From positions 1 to 52,007 of the forward strand of contig NW_019174092.1 of assembly GCF_001642475.1 (NCBI RefSeq): a DNA stretch of 52,007 bases, written 5' to 3'. The DNA is from Fonsecaea monophora (Eukaryota; Ascomycota; Eurotiomycetes; Chaetothyriales; Herpotrichiellaceae). Both the position numbers and the translations under genes were made by a program. The notes under the pieces are model-generated. The model was not told where the DNA came from. It saw only the letters and a program-made list of their open reading frames with translations, and did not search any database. Below, in pieces: positions 20,452 through 29,539 of the stretch. Within the stretch, counting starts at the first letter, position 1, and the number at the start of each line of letters is the position of its first letter.

Positions 20452-21142
20452 TGTGATAGGTTGAACCCAGAAGGAGGCTCGGTTCTGACGAACCAGCGCC
20501 AAGACTAACGACAGGACCAACGTCACCCCATGATTGGCTAAATTTACCTGTACATTGTACAGGCAAAATGCAGCCTCCTGATTGGACGAGGCACGTACCG
20601 TGCAAGGGATACCGAATCCTGGCAAACTGAGACACCGTACGCAAGGGAAGGTAAGGAAGAGAGACAAAAGGTAAGGGAAACGTAAAGCGTGTACGAAAGA
20701 GGAAGGACAAGGGAGAAAGGGGAAGACATTAAGTACCCCTTACGGAGGAGCGTACGATATAAGGAGAGAGGGAGGGGACGTTATTCCTCCTTCTCTCTCC
20801 TTAGATTTATCCTCCTTGTTACTAGGTTGGCTAGCTAGTTACAGAACTCTTTCCAAACCCTCACAATAGCGTACTAAGTATAGTATTATCGCGGAGAAAG
20901 TACTATTCGTAGGACTTTAACTCCGTAAGCCTACCAGTTTAAGTCTCTTATAGTAGATTACTTAAGCTCAGCTCTATGTTAGGGACGCTATCGAGTAGAT
21001 AGGCAGAGCGCAACAGGACTAGTAATTAATGATAGTATTCCTAGACGCTAAGTCGATACATGACTCGAAGTATAAGAAGGAGGAAAGTCCTCCGCGGAGC
21101 GCAAGCGGCCTTACTAAGTTAGCAGCCTTGGCATCCGTGACA
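20452..21142 (-). mobile_element. Probable 3' LTR of the Ty3/gypsy element
   Basis: On the minus strand a purine tract (GGGTGGGGGGGGGGGGGG, complement of 21146-21165) is followed by TAAC and then TGTCACGG, the expected polypurine tract/LTR start arrangement. At the other end the sequence reads ...CCTATCACA, giving TG...CA termini and a length of 691 bp. The second LTR is missing, so the limits could not be confirmed by a pair or a target duplication. It abuts the last exon of the five-exon gene. A plus-strand TATA-like GATATAAGG lies at about 20756, so promoter orientation is ambiguous. Confidence 0.45.
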
Positions 21143-21241
21143 GTTACCCCCCCCCCCCCCCACCCGAGGCGCCTTGTCCTCAAGGTGCCCGCCAGGAGCA
21201 ACTCCTGATATCGAGTCTTGGCAAAGCCTCGTCGGGTCGCC

Positions 21242-21250
21242 TATATATAT
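21242..21250 (+). promoter_or_regulatory. TATA box of the antisense Cys-rich gene
   Basis: CTATATATATCTGG lies about 75 bp upstream of the ATG at 21321, followed by a pyrimidine-rich tract (21268-21300), the usual fungal start-site arrangement. Confidence 0.5.
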
Positions 21251-21320
21251 CTGGCTTTCCCTGTAATTAATAGTTCCCTTCCTTTCTTTTCTTCCTTTAG
21301 TGACACCTGCGACCCGCAAG

Positions 21321-22453
21321 ATGGAGAAGCAGCTGCCCGTTCCCGACTACGTCTTGAGACGCCGTCGACTCTCTGACGGTTCGATCACCGCAACCAGAGG
21401 CTCCATGGGAGAAGAAGCAAGTCGCAAGGCACTCGCAGCCCGTTATGATTCGGATCTCGAGCAACCCGCAGACGACAGTGATCAACCCGCAAGCGAGTCG
21501 GAAGTCGATCCCACTGACCCTCTCCCCTATCAGCGGTGTGTGCGTCAGCTGTGCGACTATCCCAGCACTCATGTCAAGTGCGAGTACGGTCCTGGTCGGT
21601 TGATATGCGATCGCTGCCGGGAGGGCAAGCGCCAGTCAGATGGCTGCCTTGCGGTATTTTCGCACCCATCCCGCAGAGTAAGTGTTGTTGCTGACCGTAT
21701 GCTTAGATTCCAAAACACCTCCGCCGTGCCGCACGCGAACTCCTCATTTCCTCGCATGATTTCCGCCATCGTAACGGTCGCGTTTCGCGTGAGACTGTCC
21801 GTGAACTGGCGAAAGCTTTGAGTACCAACATGGCCAATGCGACTCGCATGTACAACAAGTCTGCGCGCGATGGCGACAATGAGCTGACCGACCTGAAACC
21901 GAGACCAAACGCACCCGCTCTTCAGTCGGGTAGCAAGCGTAAAGCACCGCCCATCGAAATCCCCTCTGACGATGAGGATGAGTCTCCCGTGCGTCCGCGC
22001 AAAACCGCAAAGACAACCGCAGCTCAACCCGCCAGCCCTGCCGCAGCTCTCACTCCCGCCACTGACCGCAAGCCAGCCGTCTCCGAGTCGGCCACAGTCG
22101 CAATCACCCAAATTCTCAGACAGACAAACCGCATGCTTACCATCCTGCAGGATGTTTCTGATCGCCTTGCGGCCGTCGAGGAACGCATGCCTGACGGTGA
22201 GGGCAATTCTGCGGTTCTCGAAGCTGTCGGCCACCAGGTGAATGAGATCTTCGAATACTTGCAACCCAACCACGTCCCGTCTGCTACTCCCGCCAGACCC
22301 GACTCCCCTGCGGCTCGCACTGCGCACGCAAGTGATGATGATGAAGAAGCAGACCAGCCAGACGTCGAAGACGACGCAGTGGAGGAGGATGCGAATACTG
22401 GTGGAAAAGGTGTCGACAATGCTGGTGTCAATGACCAGCTCACCGCAGGTTAG
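21321..22453 (+). CDS. Cys-rich, probably metal-binding protein inside the gypsy element
   Basis: Exons 21321-21653 and 21707-22453 join in frame to 359 codons; the 53-nt intron has GTATTT, a GCTGAC branch and CTTAG. Six cysteines at residues 73, 78, 87, 96, 99 and 109 have the spacing C-x4-C-x8-C-x8-C-x2-C-x9-C and suggest a small zinc-binding module. A predicted helical region follows (HLRRAARELLISS), then a disordered part with a basic KRKAPP stretch next to acidic DDEDE, a possible coiled segment with repeated Leu (NRMLTILQDVSDRLAAVEER) and an acidic tail. The frame is intact while the surrounding pol genes are broken. It has its own TATA box and is antisense to pol. It might bind nucleic acid; the family is not recognised. 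A gag-like role is possible but unproven. Confidence 0.65.
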
Positions 22454-23107
22454 CCGCATCTGATTCGCGAACCGGGTGGATGGGTCTGGGCATGGAGGAT
22501 GATATCTCCTTGCGGTTCGCGTGTGTTGAGTGTTTTCCTTTTCTCTTACTACCCGCACCCTTCATGGGTTGCCACAGGCATGTCGCACCACACCAGTGTG
22601 CGCCTCAATCCCGCCTAGCAGACCGCAGGCCAACTCTCAACCATTCCGCAAGACAAACCGCACAGGAAACGTGGGAGGCGCCTAGCATGCTTATGGGAAG
22701 GAGAGATGAGCTGGGTTCACCATTGGACAGAGTGCTTTTCGCACGCGGTTGAGTTAGCGTGGCGCAATCTCGCAGACAAAGTTTCTAGTAGATAGAGTGA
22801 GCTTCTCGCATGCGAGACAATTACAAGACTCTACTACTGACTTCTCTACTCCGTTATGGCCCTCAGCCTTCTCGCGTGCGTTACTCAAGGATGCACTTTA
22901 ATCAGTCGCATAGAGTCAACGGGTTGCCCTGCGGGCAACCCGCCTACCAAAATCCGCCGCAGCGCTGTCGCAGCGCGAAGCGCGCATTGGATTCGATGGA
23001 TCTCGCTTCGCGGGCGACCCATCTTAAGGCCCATGAGGGTAGTAGGAACTCTGGTTGTAGTACGCCTACGGTTCTCTATCAACCCTCTGTCGCCGCCTAA
23101 ACTCTTC
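22454..23107. other. Non-coding part of the gypsy element with a strong hairpin
   Basis: No gene. At 22919-22942 ACGGGTTGCCCTGCGGGCAACCCG forms a near-perfect hairpin with a short loop. Between 22970 and 23000 GC-rich words (GCGCGAAGCGCGC) also fold back. These are probably untranslated sequences between pol and the antisense gene. Confidence 0.5.
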
Positions 23108-23109
23108 AA

Positions 23110-23778
23110 TCAAGTCGCGCGCGTTTTAGCTAGGTTGCTCGCCGGCTCCCAGGAGTCGTCAGCCTCGCCATAGCCTTTCCGCCGCACATGAAATTGAGTC
23201 CTCCCTGACCGCACGCGTTCCGCAAGCACTTCTTCTACTTCCCATTCCTCCTCGCCGTCGATGTCGATAGGCTCCGGCCGCGGCTCTCCGGCTCGCGCAC
23301 GATACGCCCGCAACAAGGATACGTGAAAGGTGTGGTGTAGTCGCCCGTACTTCTTCGGCAGCCTCAGTGTATACGCATTAAGACCGTGCTTGTCCACAAC
23401 CTCAAAGGGTCCTATGAACTGGTCCGTAAGCTTCTTGCTTGCCCGCGCAAGGCGGATATGCTTTGATGACACGAGCACGAAGTCGCCAATGGCAAAGCTT
23501 CGTTCCGCCCGCTTCTTGTCGTAATGCTCTATCATGCGTTTCTCAGCTTCCTCGCGTGCTTCTTCAGCCGCAGCAAGGGACTCGAACAGCATCCTCGCTC
23601 GGTCCTCAGCCGCAACGCTCACTGGTCTAGCCGCGCGCTCCTCGCGGTCGACATTCATGTATAACGTGGGCGTTAGGGAGAGTACCCATTTAAACGGGCT
23701 CCTTCCGGTCGATGCGTTCTTCGTAGAGTTAATCGCATACTCCGCGCTAGGGAGTAGCTCTGCCCAGTCTGACTGCTG
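23110..23778 (-). pseudogene. Gypsy integrase C-terminal domain plus chromodomain
   Basis: The frame holds the integrase tail motif GDFVLVSSKHI, then KLTDQFIGPFEVV, RLPKKYGRLHHTFHVSLLR and a chromodomain ending EEWEVEEVLAERVR...YGEADDSWEPASNL. In chromoviruses this domain binds modified histone H3 and guides integration. The reading continues upstream through SPFKWVLS to an in-frame TAA at 23779-23781 that separates it from the integrase core. The domain itself looks intact. Confidence 0.92.
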
Positions 23779-23781
23779 TTA

Positions 23782-24614
23782 GTTGATATAGCAACGGAGG
23801 TAGTACTCGAGGGTCTGGTTCATCCTCTCCGTCTGGCCATCGGTCTGTGGATGGAACGCGGTAGAGAATAGCCGACGAGTCGTAAGATACGAGCATAGCG
23901 TGCCCCAATACGCCGATGTGAAGGTCGTCCCACGATCCGACACGATAGACTTGGGCGCACTAAACTTCGACACGACCTTCTCAAGGATCATTTGTCCCAT
24001 CTGAGGTGCGTCTGTAGTGCTTCGGCATGGGGTCAACACCACCATCTTTGAGAAGCGATCCACAATCACGAGTATCGAGTCACATGCGTTACGCCCGTGC
24101 AACGACGGGGCAGCCCTGTGATGAAGTCCATAGCGATATCCTGCCACGGCCCAACCGGCCCCGGGAGGGGTTCCAGTCGTCCGTATGGCTTATGCCGCGG
24201 GACCTTCATCCTCTGGCATATATCGCATTGATCTATATAATCCGTGATGTCTCGCCTCACATGCGGCCACCAATAGAATCGCATAACATTATCACTTGTG
24301 CGAGTCCGGCCAAAGTGTGCGCCTTGCCACGGGTCATCGTGATTCACGCGAAGAATCTCACCTCGTGTGGCTGGGTCACTGGGGGTGTAGACGGCGCTAT
24401 CGTGCCGCACCAGGTTCGCATGGTCGACGCTCCATGTTCCTTTAAACATACCCCGGGGTACCACCACCTCGGGAAGCGTGCGCCACTCGCCCTCCTTACA
24501 CCAGTCGTTCTGCGACTGAAGGTAGAGCAACCGGGAGGTGAGCGCCTCGCTGCCTTGAAGCATGCGGGCCTCCTGCGCCTCAGAGGGTCTCTCGGTCTGT
24601 TCACTAGGCTCCAC
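23782..24614 (-). pseudogene. Gypsy integrase: zinc-binding domain and core, frameshifted
   Basis: The first part has the HHCC zinc-binding pattern (HDDPWQGAHFGRTRT...CDICQRMK) and GPWQDIAMDFITGLP with the first catalytic Asp. A frameshift near 24100 leads into ILVIVDRFSKMVVLTPC, VSDRGTTFTS with the second Asp, and FHPQTDGQTERMNQTLE with the catalytic Glu. All DD35E landmarks are present but split over two frames, so no active integrase is made. Confidence 0.92.
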
Positions 24615-25282
24615 GGGAAGCGAGCTGTGTGATAGTATTATACACGCTCTCAGCCGTTTCTCGGCTGTCCCGGGCTCTTGCCCTGGTCAGTACGCCAACA
24701 ACAACGGCGTCCCCGACCCGCAGGTGATCCGCCTGCGTTTCAACATCGTCCGGCAGCCGCTTCTGCAGTAGCGCTGTCAAGATGTTTTCTTCTGGGGGTG
24801 GGTCCCTCTCCATGTGGTCCGGCCTTCGAGAGAGCCCATCCGCAGGATTGTCTTTACCCTTTCGCCACTGAATTTGGAAGTCGTATGCGGCTAGCACTTC
24901 GGCCCAGCGCATCTGGCGTCGGTTTAGGACCTTTATCTCCCTGAAGCTCTGAAGGGCCTCATGGTCGGTGAGGACTATCGTTCTTACCGCAGGCGATTCG
25001 AGGTAATGTCTCCATACCTTGAATGCCTCGACGATAGCTAGCATCTCACCGTCCCCCGTGTGATAACTCCGTTCCGCAGTGTTCATCTTCCGCGAGAAGA
25101 ACGCCACCGGTCTCCATTGAGTGCGGCCACCCTGCGTTTCGTATGCTTGTGTGAGCACATCCCCCAATCGCCTCTCCCGAAGCGTCGACCTCCACTCGCG
25201 ACTGGCGCTCTGGGTCGAAATGGGCTAGCATGCGAAACGCAGGCGAGACGCATGCGTGCCGCAGTGTTGCGGATTTAGCCAT
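24604..25282 (-). pseudogene. Gypsy RNase H domain, frameshifted
   Basis: The upstream frame gives HFDPERQSRVEVDASGEAIG, the start of the retroelement RNase H with its first Asp. After a shift in a G run near 25160 the reading continues as VAFFSRKMNTAERSYHTGDG, EMLAIVEAFKVWRHYL, VLTDHEALQSF and GKDNPADGLSRRPD. These are the classical gypsy RNase H motifs. Reverse transcriptase should precede it but is missing. Confidence 0.9.
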
Positions 25283-25364
25283 TCTCGCGCTCTTCCAATA
25301 ATATGTGCTGCGGTGGCTGTTGCGGTCCGCGTGCTAACCGCTACAGTGTCTGCCGCCGTTAAAG

Positions 25365-26175
25365 TCTCTACTGCCCTCCTCGCCGAGTCAAACGGCGTTG
25401 CGGAACGCCTCAATCATGCACCGATGAGCAAGATGAGGTCGATGAGGAAGGACTCAGGATTACCTGAATATTTATGGGAGAATCTTTTTCAAATCGCCGC
25501 TTGTTTACTCAATCGTAGTCCGAACGGATCGATTGGTCGTTTTATTAAACCCTTTGGTGGAAGTTTGCAGACCGTTCTAAGCCGTGCATCATGCTTGGTT
25601 ACGGCGCCTCGCCTCCAATCTACTGGGCGTTTGATCGAGGAACGCAGAGTGTTCCCGTTCCAAGGACATTAATGATCTTTGATGCAGATCAAAATAGGGG
25701 TTTTGCGCCTATTAAAGTTACGGAGGAATTCGACACGGATGAGGATATTCAGGATGCACCACTAGTTGATTACTCAGGGTTTATGCGGGAGAAACCGTTG
25801 GATTTATCGTAATTACATGTGGAACAAGAGCAACAGGTCATGGCTGAACCAAAAGCGGCAGTTTACTTGAGACAGTTCCTGCGCGGACGAGGCCGAGAAC
25901 AGGTCACGCCGACGACGATTTACGGAGATAATCAGGATGCGTTGGTGCCCGCACAGACGCCGTCCGGACACAGCAGGACCAGGCACGTTGAGTTTCAGTA
26001 CCGTTACACCAGAGGAAAGGTGGAAGACTCGACAGTGTCGTTCTCATTCGCCCCAACGACGGAAATGGCGCAGATGGGCCAACGAAACCGTTGAATCCTG
26101 TCCAGTTCAACAAGTTCAGAGAAATGATGGGGATGATCACACTGGAAAAATCAGGCTTTGACAGGAGCGATCGGT
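25365..26175 (+). mobile_element. Ty1/copia relic: integrase end joined to RNase H end
   Basis: The plus strand reads NGVAERLNHAPMSKMRSMRK, DSGLPEYLWENLFQIAACLL and, after a frameshift, MLGYGASPPIYWAFDRGTQS, all from the copia integrase C-terminal half. At 25840-26160 it reads EPKAAVYLRQFLRGRG, TIYGDNQDALVPA, HSRTRHVEFQYRYTRGKVED and, in another frame, KPLNPVQFNKFREMMGM, the C-terminal end of copia RNase H. The whole reverse transcriptase is deleted between them. No LTR was found. It abuts the truncated end of the gypsy element within about 90 bp. Confidence 0.85.
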
Positions 26176-26630
26176 CAAAAGCCAGCTGGCGCAGTTGGTG
26201 ACGAACGCCACATACAGGAGCGATGACATTGAATTGAGGGTTTCTGAAAGGACCAACCAGGTTGCGTTCAAACGGGACAGAAATATCTGTGAAAAAGGCG
26301 CATATTTAGACAGGTCAGAGGGTGAAAAGCTGTGTGTGTTTTCATGGATTCCTTCAAGTTTCCACTCACACATGGTCCATGGCGTATTATCGTACGGTAT
26401 TGTGTTGTGTCCCGCTTCCATTAAAGGTACCAAGAGTATGCTCGCAGTGTGGGCAGAGTCTGTCTCCCCCTTGCCTGGTATTCTCATATCTCATGGCTAA
26501 CGACCAGCAAGGGGGCCGACGACTGGTGATCGCGTCCGGTTGGGAATGACCGACCGACCTGCGAATCAAGGTCGAAAAGGATTTGACGGTCTACGGCGAC
26601 GAGTGTAAGTTTGGTGGCGGCTTACCTTTT
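26176..26630. other. Stretch without recognisable gene
   Basis: No supported feature. It may be 3' flanking sequence of the copia element, but no LTR ends are evident. Confidence 0.3.
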
Positions 26631-26637
26631 CATGGAC

Positions 26638-26664
26638 TGTTACATGGACTGTTACTGTTACAAT
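26638..26664 (+). repeat. TGTTACA cluster, 3 copies
   Basis: TGTTACA at 26638, TGTTACT at 26650 (12 bp later) and TGTTACA at 26656. A GTAAGT splice-donor-like site at 26605 lies just upstream, so this could be an intron of a decayed member of the same gene family. No exon was recognised. Confidence 0.75.
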
Positions 26665-26799
26665 GTGTCACGGACCTCGTCCCTTGGCATTAGTTTAGTG
26701 TCACCTGGAACCTGATCTCTTGATCAACGTGCCATTTGAGATGTTGTTCACACAACAGAACCTGAACCTTTCAGATAGTCTTTCGTACTGCAATGTCAA

Positions 26800-27240
26800 T
26801 TGACGTGTAGCGAGATGGACAAGTACATTGGTATGTCCGGACGGGCAATACACAAAGCATGGGGTGCAATATCGTTACTCGACTCCGTCTTGGATCGCTG
26901 ACTCGGCACTCCAGAATTAAGGTTTGGGTGGCAAAACACCAAAAACACCCACAACTACACAACCAGTAGGTTATTTACTATAAAATCTTCGGGACTAGGT
27001 ATCCGCGATCGTAGAATCATGTATCAAGTGTAAACGGTTAATTATCAGGTCTTAATCGTGGCTCAGGGGAAAGACACAAAATTCGAGGGCTGCGAAGGCC
27101 CACTGTCAGAAATTAAGGTTTACGGGAATTAAGGTTTACAGAAATTAAGGTTCACTGGAATTAAGGTTTACGGGAATTAAGGTTTACAGGAATTAAGGTT
27201 TACAGGAATTTAAGGTTTGGGTGGCAAGCTGGCAAAACGC
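26800..27240 (-). repeat. Left arm of long inverted repeat (partner 33590-34160)
   Basis: The reverse complement of this block matches the 33.6-34.16 kb block. Shared landmarks are GGACGGGCAATACACAAAGC, GATCGCTGACTC, AATTAAGGTTTGGGTGGCAA, AACACCCACAACTAC and CGTAGAATCATGTATCA. Identity is high but interrupted by small insertions. The two arms enclose about 6.4 kb. Confidence 0.75.
27109..27219 (-). repeat. 16-bp minisatellite GGAATTAAGGTTTACA, 7 units
   Basis: Units start at 27109, 27125, 27141, 27157, 27173, 27189 and 27205 with a 16-bp period. The array lies inside the left arm of the inverted repeat. In the right arm the same word (AAACCTTAA) is present once or twice per larger unit, so the array expanded only here. 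Confidence 0.9.
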
Positions 27241-27260
27241 CAGCACCATCAGCTAACCAA

Positions 27261-27335
27261 GGCATCATCGAAACGGGCATCATCGAAACGGGCATCATCG
27301 AAACGGGCATCATCGAAACGGGCATCATCGAAACG
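27261..27335 (+). repeat. 15-bp minisatellite GGCATCATCGAAACG, 5 copies
   Basis: Five perfect copies start at 27261, 27276, 27291, 27306 and 27321. The minus-strand frame reads MPVSM repeats as a by-product. Perfect identity suggests recent expansion. Confidence 0.95.
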
Positions 27336-27608
27336 GGTACGTAGGGGGCAACAGTAGGAGGAAGGAATAGAAACCTACCAAGCAACAGTCCACGCAACAT
27401 AAAAATACCAACCAATCAAAAGTTCCCAACAAAAATTTTTCGTTGAGGTGTAGCTAAGGAAAGTCCCCCCCCAAAATTCTTTTCGTCAAGGTGCAGCCAA
27501 GGAAGTCGACCACCTTCTGACGCTTGCAGAGCTCAGCGCATTCAAGGGCTGTCTTCCTGCAGGAATCCCTCCTCCGAGTATCGGCGCCCTTTTTGCCCAT
27601 CGATATCG

Positions 27609-27714
27609 GACGACGTCTTCGAACGTCCCTCCAGCGAGGAGGCGGTACACAAACACTGCTTTGTTGTGGCCCAGATGGTATGCCCTGCCGATGACTTGTT
27701 CCTCCCACGAAGGT
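27609..27714 (-). pseudogene. SNF2-family helicase shard (motif VI region)
   Basis: A minus-strand frame reads PSWEEQVIGRAYHLGHNK, then AVFVYRLLAGGTFEDVV. This matches the end of the SNF2 helicase C-terminal domain, where motif VI is QxxGRxxRxGQ and is followed by VxVYRLxxxGTxEE. The catalytic second Arg and the Gln are replaced (YHLGH), so it was already inactive or has decayed. Only 35 residues remain. Confidence 0.72.
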
Positions 27715-28025
27715 AGCTACCTAGCCTTGGTTTATTCATTCTATTGACCTATCTATCAGCCTCCGCGAGCTCTTCTTACATCCACCCCTAGGGACACCTG
27801 AACGGCCATGGCCACGCCGCAGTCCTTCGCCTGAGACCTCGTCGGAACTAGTCCTGCCAGCGTCAACGGCGCCGCCAGCGTTTTGCAGAGGCAAACGTGT
27901 CCCCAAGCGAACTATGAGGCCAGTTAAGGCCAAGAAACAAGGCTTTCTGCCTGATTCACAGGATGACTAGATCTCTGAGAGATCAACAAACCCGCGCTGT
28001 CGAGGGAGAGGCAGAGAAGCCCAAA

Positions 28026-28330
28026 AACACCTTCAACATGGCTTGGATGATACTTGACCACGGAAACAACCAGTACCGAATGTCGCCCAATCTTGGACCT
28101 CGAAGTATTGCAGACCTCGCCGGCGAAACACACCTTCAACATGGCCTGGATGTTACTTGACCACGGAAACAACCAGTACCGAAACACGCCTTCAACATGG
28201 CGTGGATGATACTTGGCCACGGGGGCGGCCAGTATCGAAACACACCTTCAACGTGGCCTGGATGACTTGACCACGGAAACAACCAGTACTTCGCGAATGT
28301 CGCCAATCTTGGACCTCAAAGTATTGCAGA
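28026..28330 (+). repeat. Tandem repeat: two long (about 105 bp) and two short (about 55 bp) units
   Basis: Four units begin AACA(C)ACCTTCAACATGGC at about 28026, 28128, 28181 and 28237. The first and last carry an extra half (AATCTTGGACCTCGAAGTAT, then TGCAGACCTCGC) that the middle two lack. The shared core ends with TTGACCACGGAAACAACCAG. Unequal exchange followed by deletion would give this pattern. Confidence 0.85.
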
Positions 28331-28740
28331 CCTCGCTGGAACAATGTCCTTGCTGTATAGTCTGTCGATGAGGGCTCAGATATGGGTGCCTCGTCCACCA
28401 TGGGGGCATGGCACAAGATTTGATAGTTATTGAGACGTCCATATTCGTTCCGCCATCTGATCAACAGTAACAAGAAGAAACCACTGGGCATTGTCGAATG
28501 TCATCTCTGCTGATTGGATCGAGTGTGCTTTGAATTGGGCGTCTCGCACCGCCTGTCACGTCTGTCTCGGTCGGGGCCGCAGTACGACCCGGCTGGACTG
28601 GCCATGGGGGAATCAAGTTTGTCCTGGCGTTCGATCCTGTCACCGCCCTAAAACCCCCTCTGCCGTCGCTCAACAGACTCTCCTAGTCATCCTTTTCGTG
28701 CTATTCGCTAGCATGATCGCCTCGCCTATAGGTTCAATCG

Positions 28741-29535
28741 ACAGACTCTCTACTCGAATATGCGCCGCTGATTAGAATAGCTCGCAGATTGGCGGCCAAA
28801 CCTATCCTGATGCACCGCAACCCGGGCTGTTTGGTAGACACATTCGACGACCTGGACTGGATTCGCCGTCATCGAGGGTTGCAAGATTCGCGTTATATGT
28901 TACTTGAAGAGGAGGTTGCGATATTCCTGTTTATCAGCCGATTCGGTGCCACACAGACCGTTGCGTCAACAGTGTTCTCTCGAGGTCCTTGGGCGATATC
29001 ACACTCGTTCAACGCGGTATTGAAGGCCTTGTTGCCTCTGTATTCGCATCGGCGTGTTAAACGCAGGTTTCGCATCCTCGGTGGCAGGAATGAGTACTCA
29101 ATTGAGAAGCAAATCGATCTTGTTATTACCCTGGCGGCAGTTGTAAATTTCATTGCATGCGCGATCGGGACGACAAGGACTTGGATATCTCGCTGTCAGA
29201 TATTGCCAACAGCGCAGAGATCGACGTTCCTGAGCCTCCTAGTCAATCGATTTGAGGCAGGACGAAGGGTTCGGAAAGAGATGGATGAGCTCAAACCACC
29301 ATCGATAGAGGCCAGAAATTCCTCCTCTTCACTGTCACGCCGACGTTCGAGCAAGTCTGTGATTTCAAACGCTTTTGGCATCTTTGGGGCCCGAAAGCGC
29401 TCGAAAGCGCTCAGCCAAGTAGGCCCTAACACACCACAGCACACTATCGGGCTTTGGGTCAAGGGGTATCAGGGTGTAGCTGTCAGGTATCCACCAGCCA
29501 AAGAACACTCAACTCACACATCCAAGGAGCTCTGA
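28741..29535 (+). pseudogene. PIF/Harbinger transposase relic lacking the DDE core
   Basis: The N-terminal part reads GLQDSRYMLLEEEVAIFLFI and then ...RGPWAISHSFNAVLKALLPL. This is the helical N-terminal region of Harbinger-type transposases, where the family has LRDTRYVSLEEQVAIFL and a helix-turn-helix. It passes directly into RRVKRRFRILGGRNEYSIEKQ and a degenerate LxxxVNFI, which is the extreme C-terminus of the DDE domain (RRFRILR..PEY...Q...LALHNFI). The roughly 150 residues with the catalytic acids are deleted without loss of frame. A Ser/Arg-rich tail follows. A plausible ATG is at 28810. No terminal inverted repeats were identified. Confidence 0.7.
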
Positions 29536-29539
29536 GAAG

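Larger units (their letters stand above)
19171..20456 (+). pseudogene. Five-exon nuclear-type protein gene, one nonsense codon, 3' end cut by LTR
   Basis: Exons are 19171-19235, 19321-19530, 19583-19870, 19920-20288 and 20354-20456; all four junctions keep frame and the total is 345 codons. Codon 161 is TAA (19788-19790), easily derived from CAA by a C-to-T change in CpA. The protein is highly charged, with a basic segment typical of nuclear proteins (KKIKTE, then GQKRKQ) and a segment NADRVAKSRALKKLR. The C-terminal part is acidic. No known domain is recognised. The last two codons, CTG TGA, overlap the predicted LTR boundary at 20452, so the true C-terminus was probably lost to the insertion. 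Every intron holds the TGTTACA or TGTAACA heptamer. Purifying constraint before inactivation is suggested by the otherwise intact frame. Confidence 0.72.
20452..25300 (-). mobile_element. Truncated, frameshifted Ty3/gypsy chromovirus
   Basis: In minus-strand order the element has an RNase H domain, an integrase zinc-binding domain, the integrase core, an integrase C-terminal segment with chromodomain, an antisense host-like gene and a probable 3' LTR. Gag, protease and reverse transcriptase are absent; the pol reading ends abruptly near 25280. There are frameshifts near 25160, 24610 and 24100 and an in-frame TAA at 23779-23781. A chromodomain at the integrase C-terminus places it among chromoviruses, which target heterochromatin. 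It cannot be autonomous. Confidence 0.85.

Noticed and set aside
21300..21821. Single-exon reading of the Cys-rich gene ending at 21821
   Set aside because: A 53-nt intron at 21654-21706 joins two longer frames exactly in phase and gives a coherent protein.
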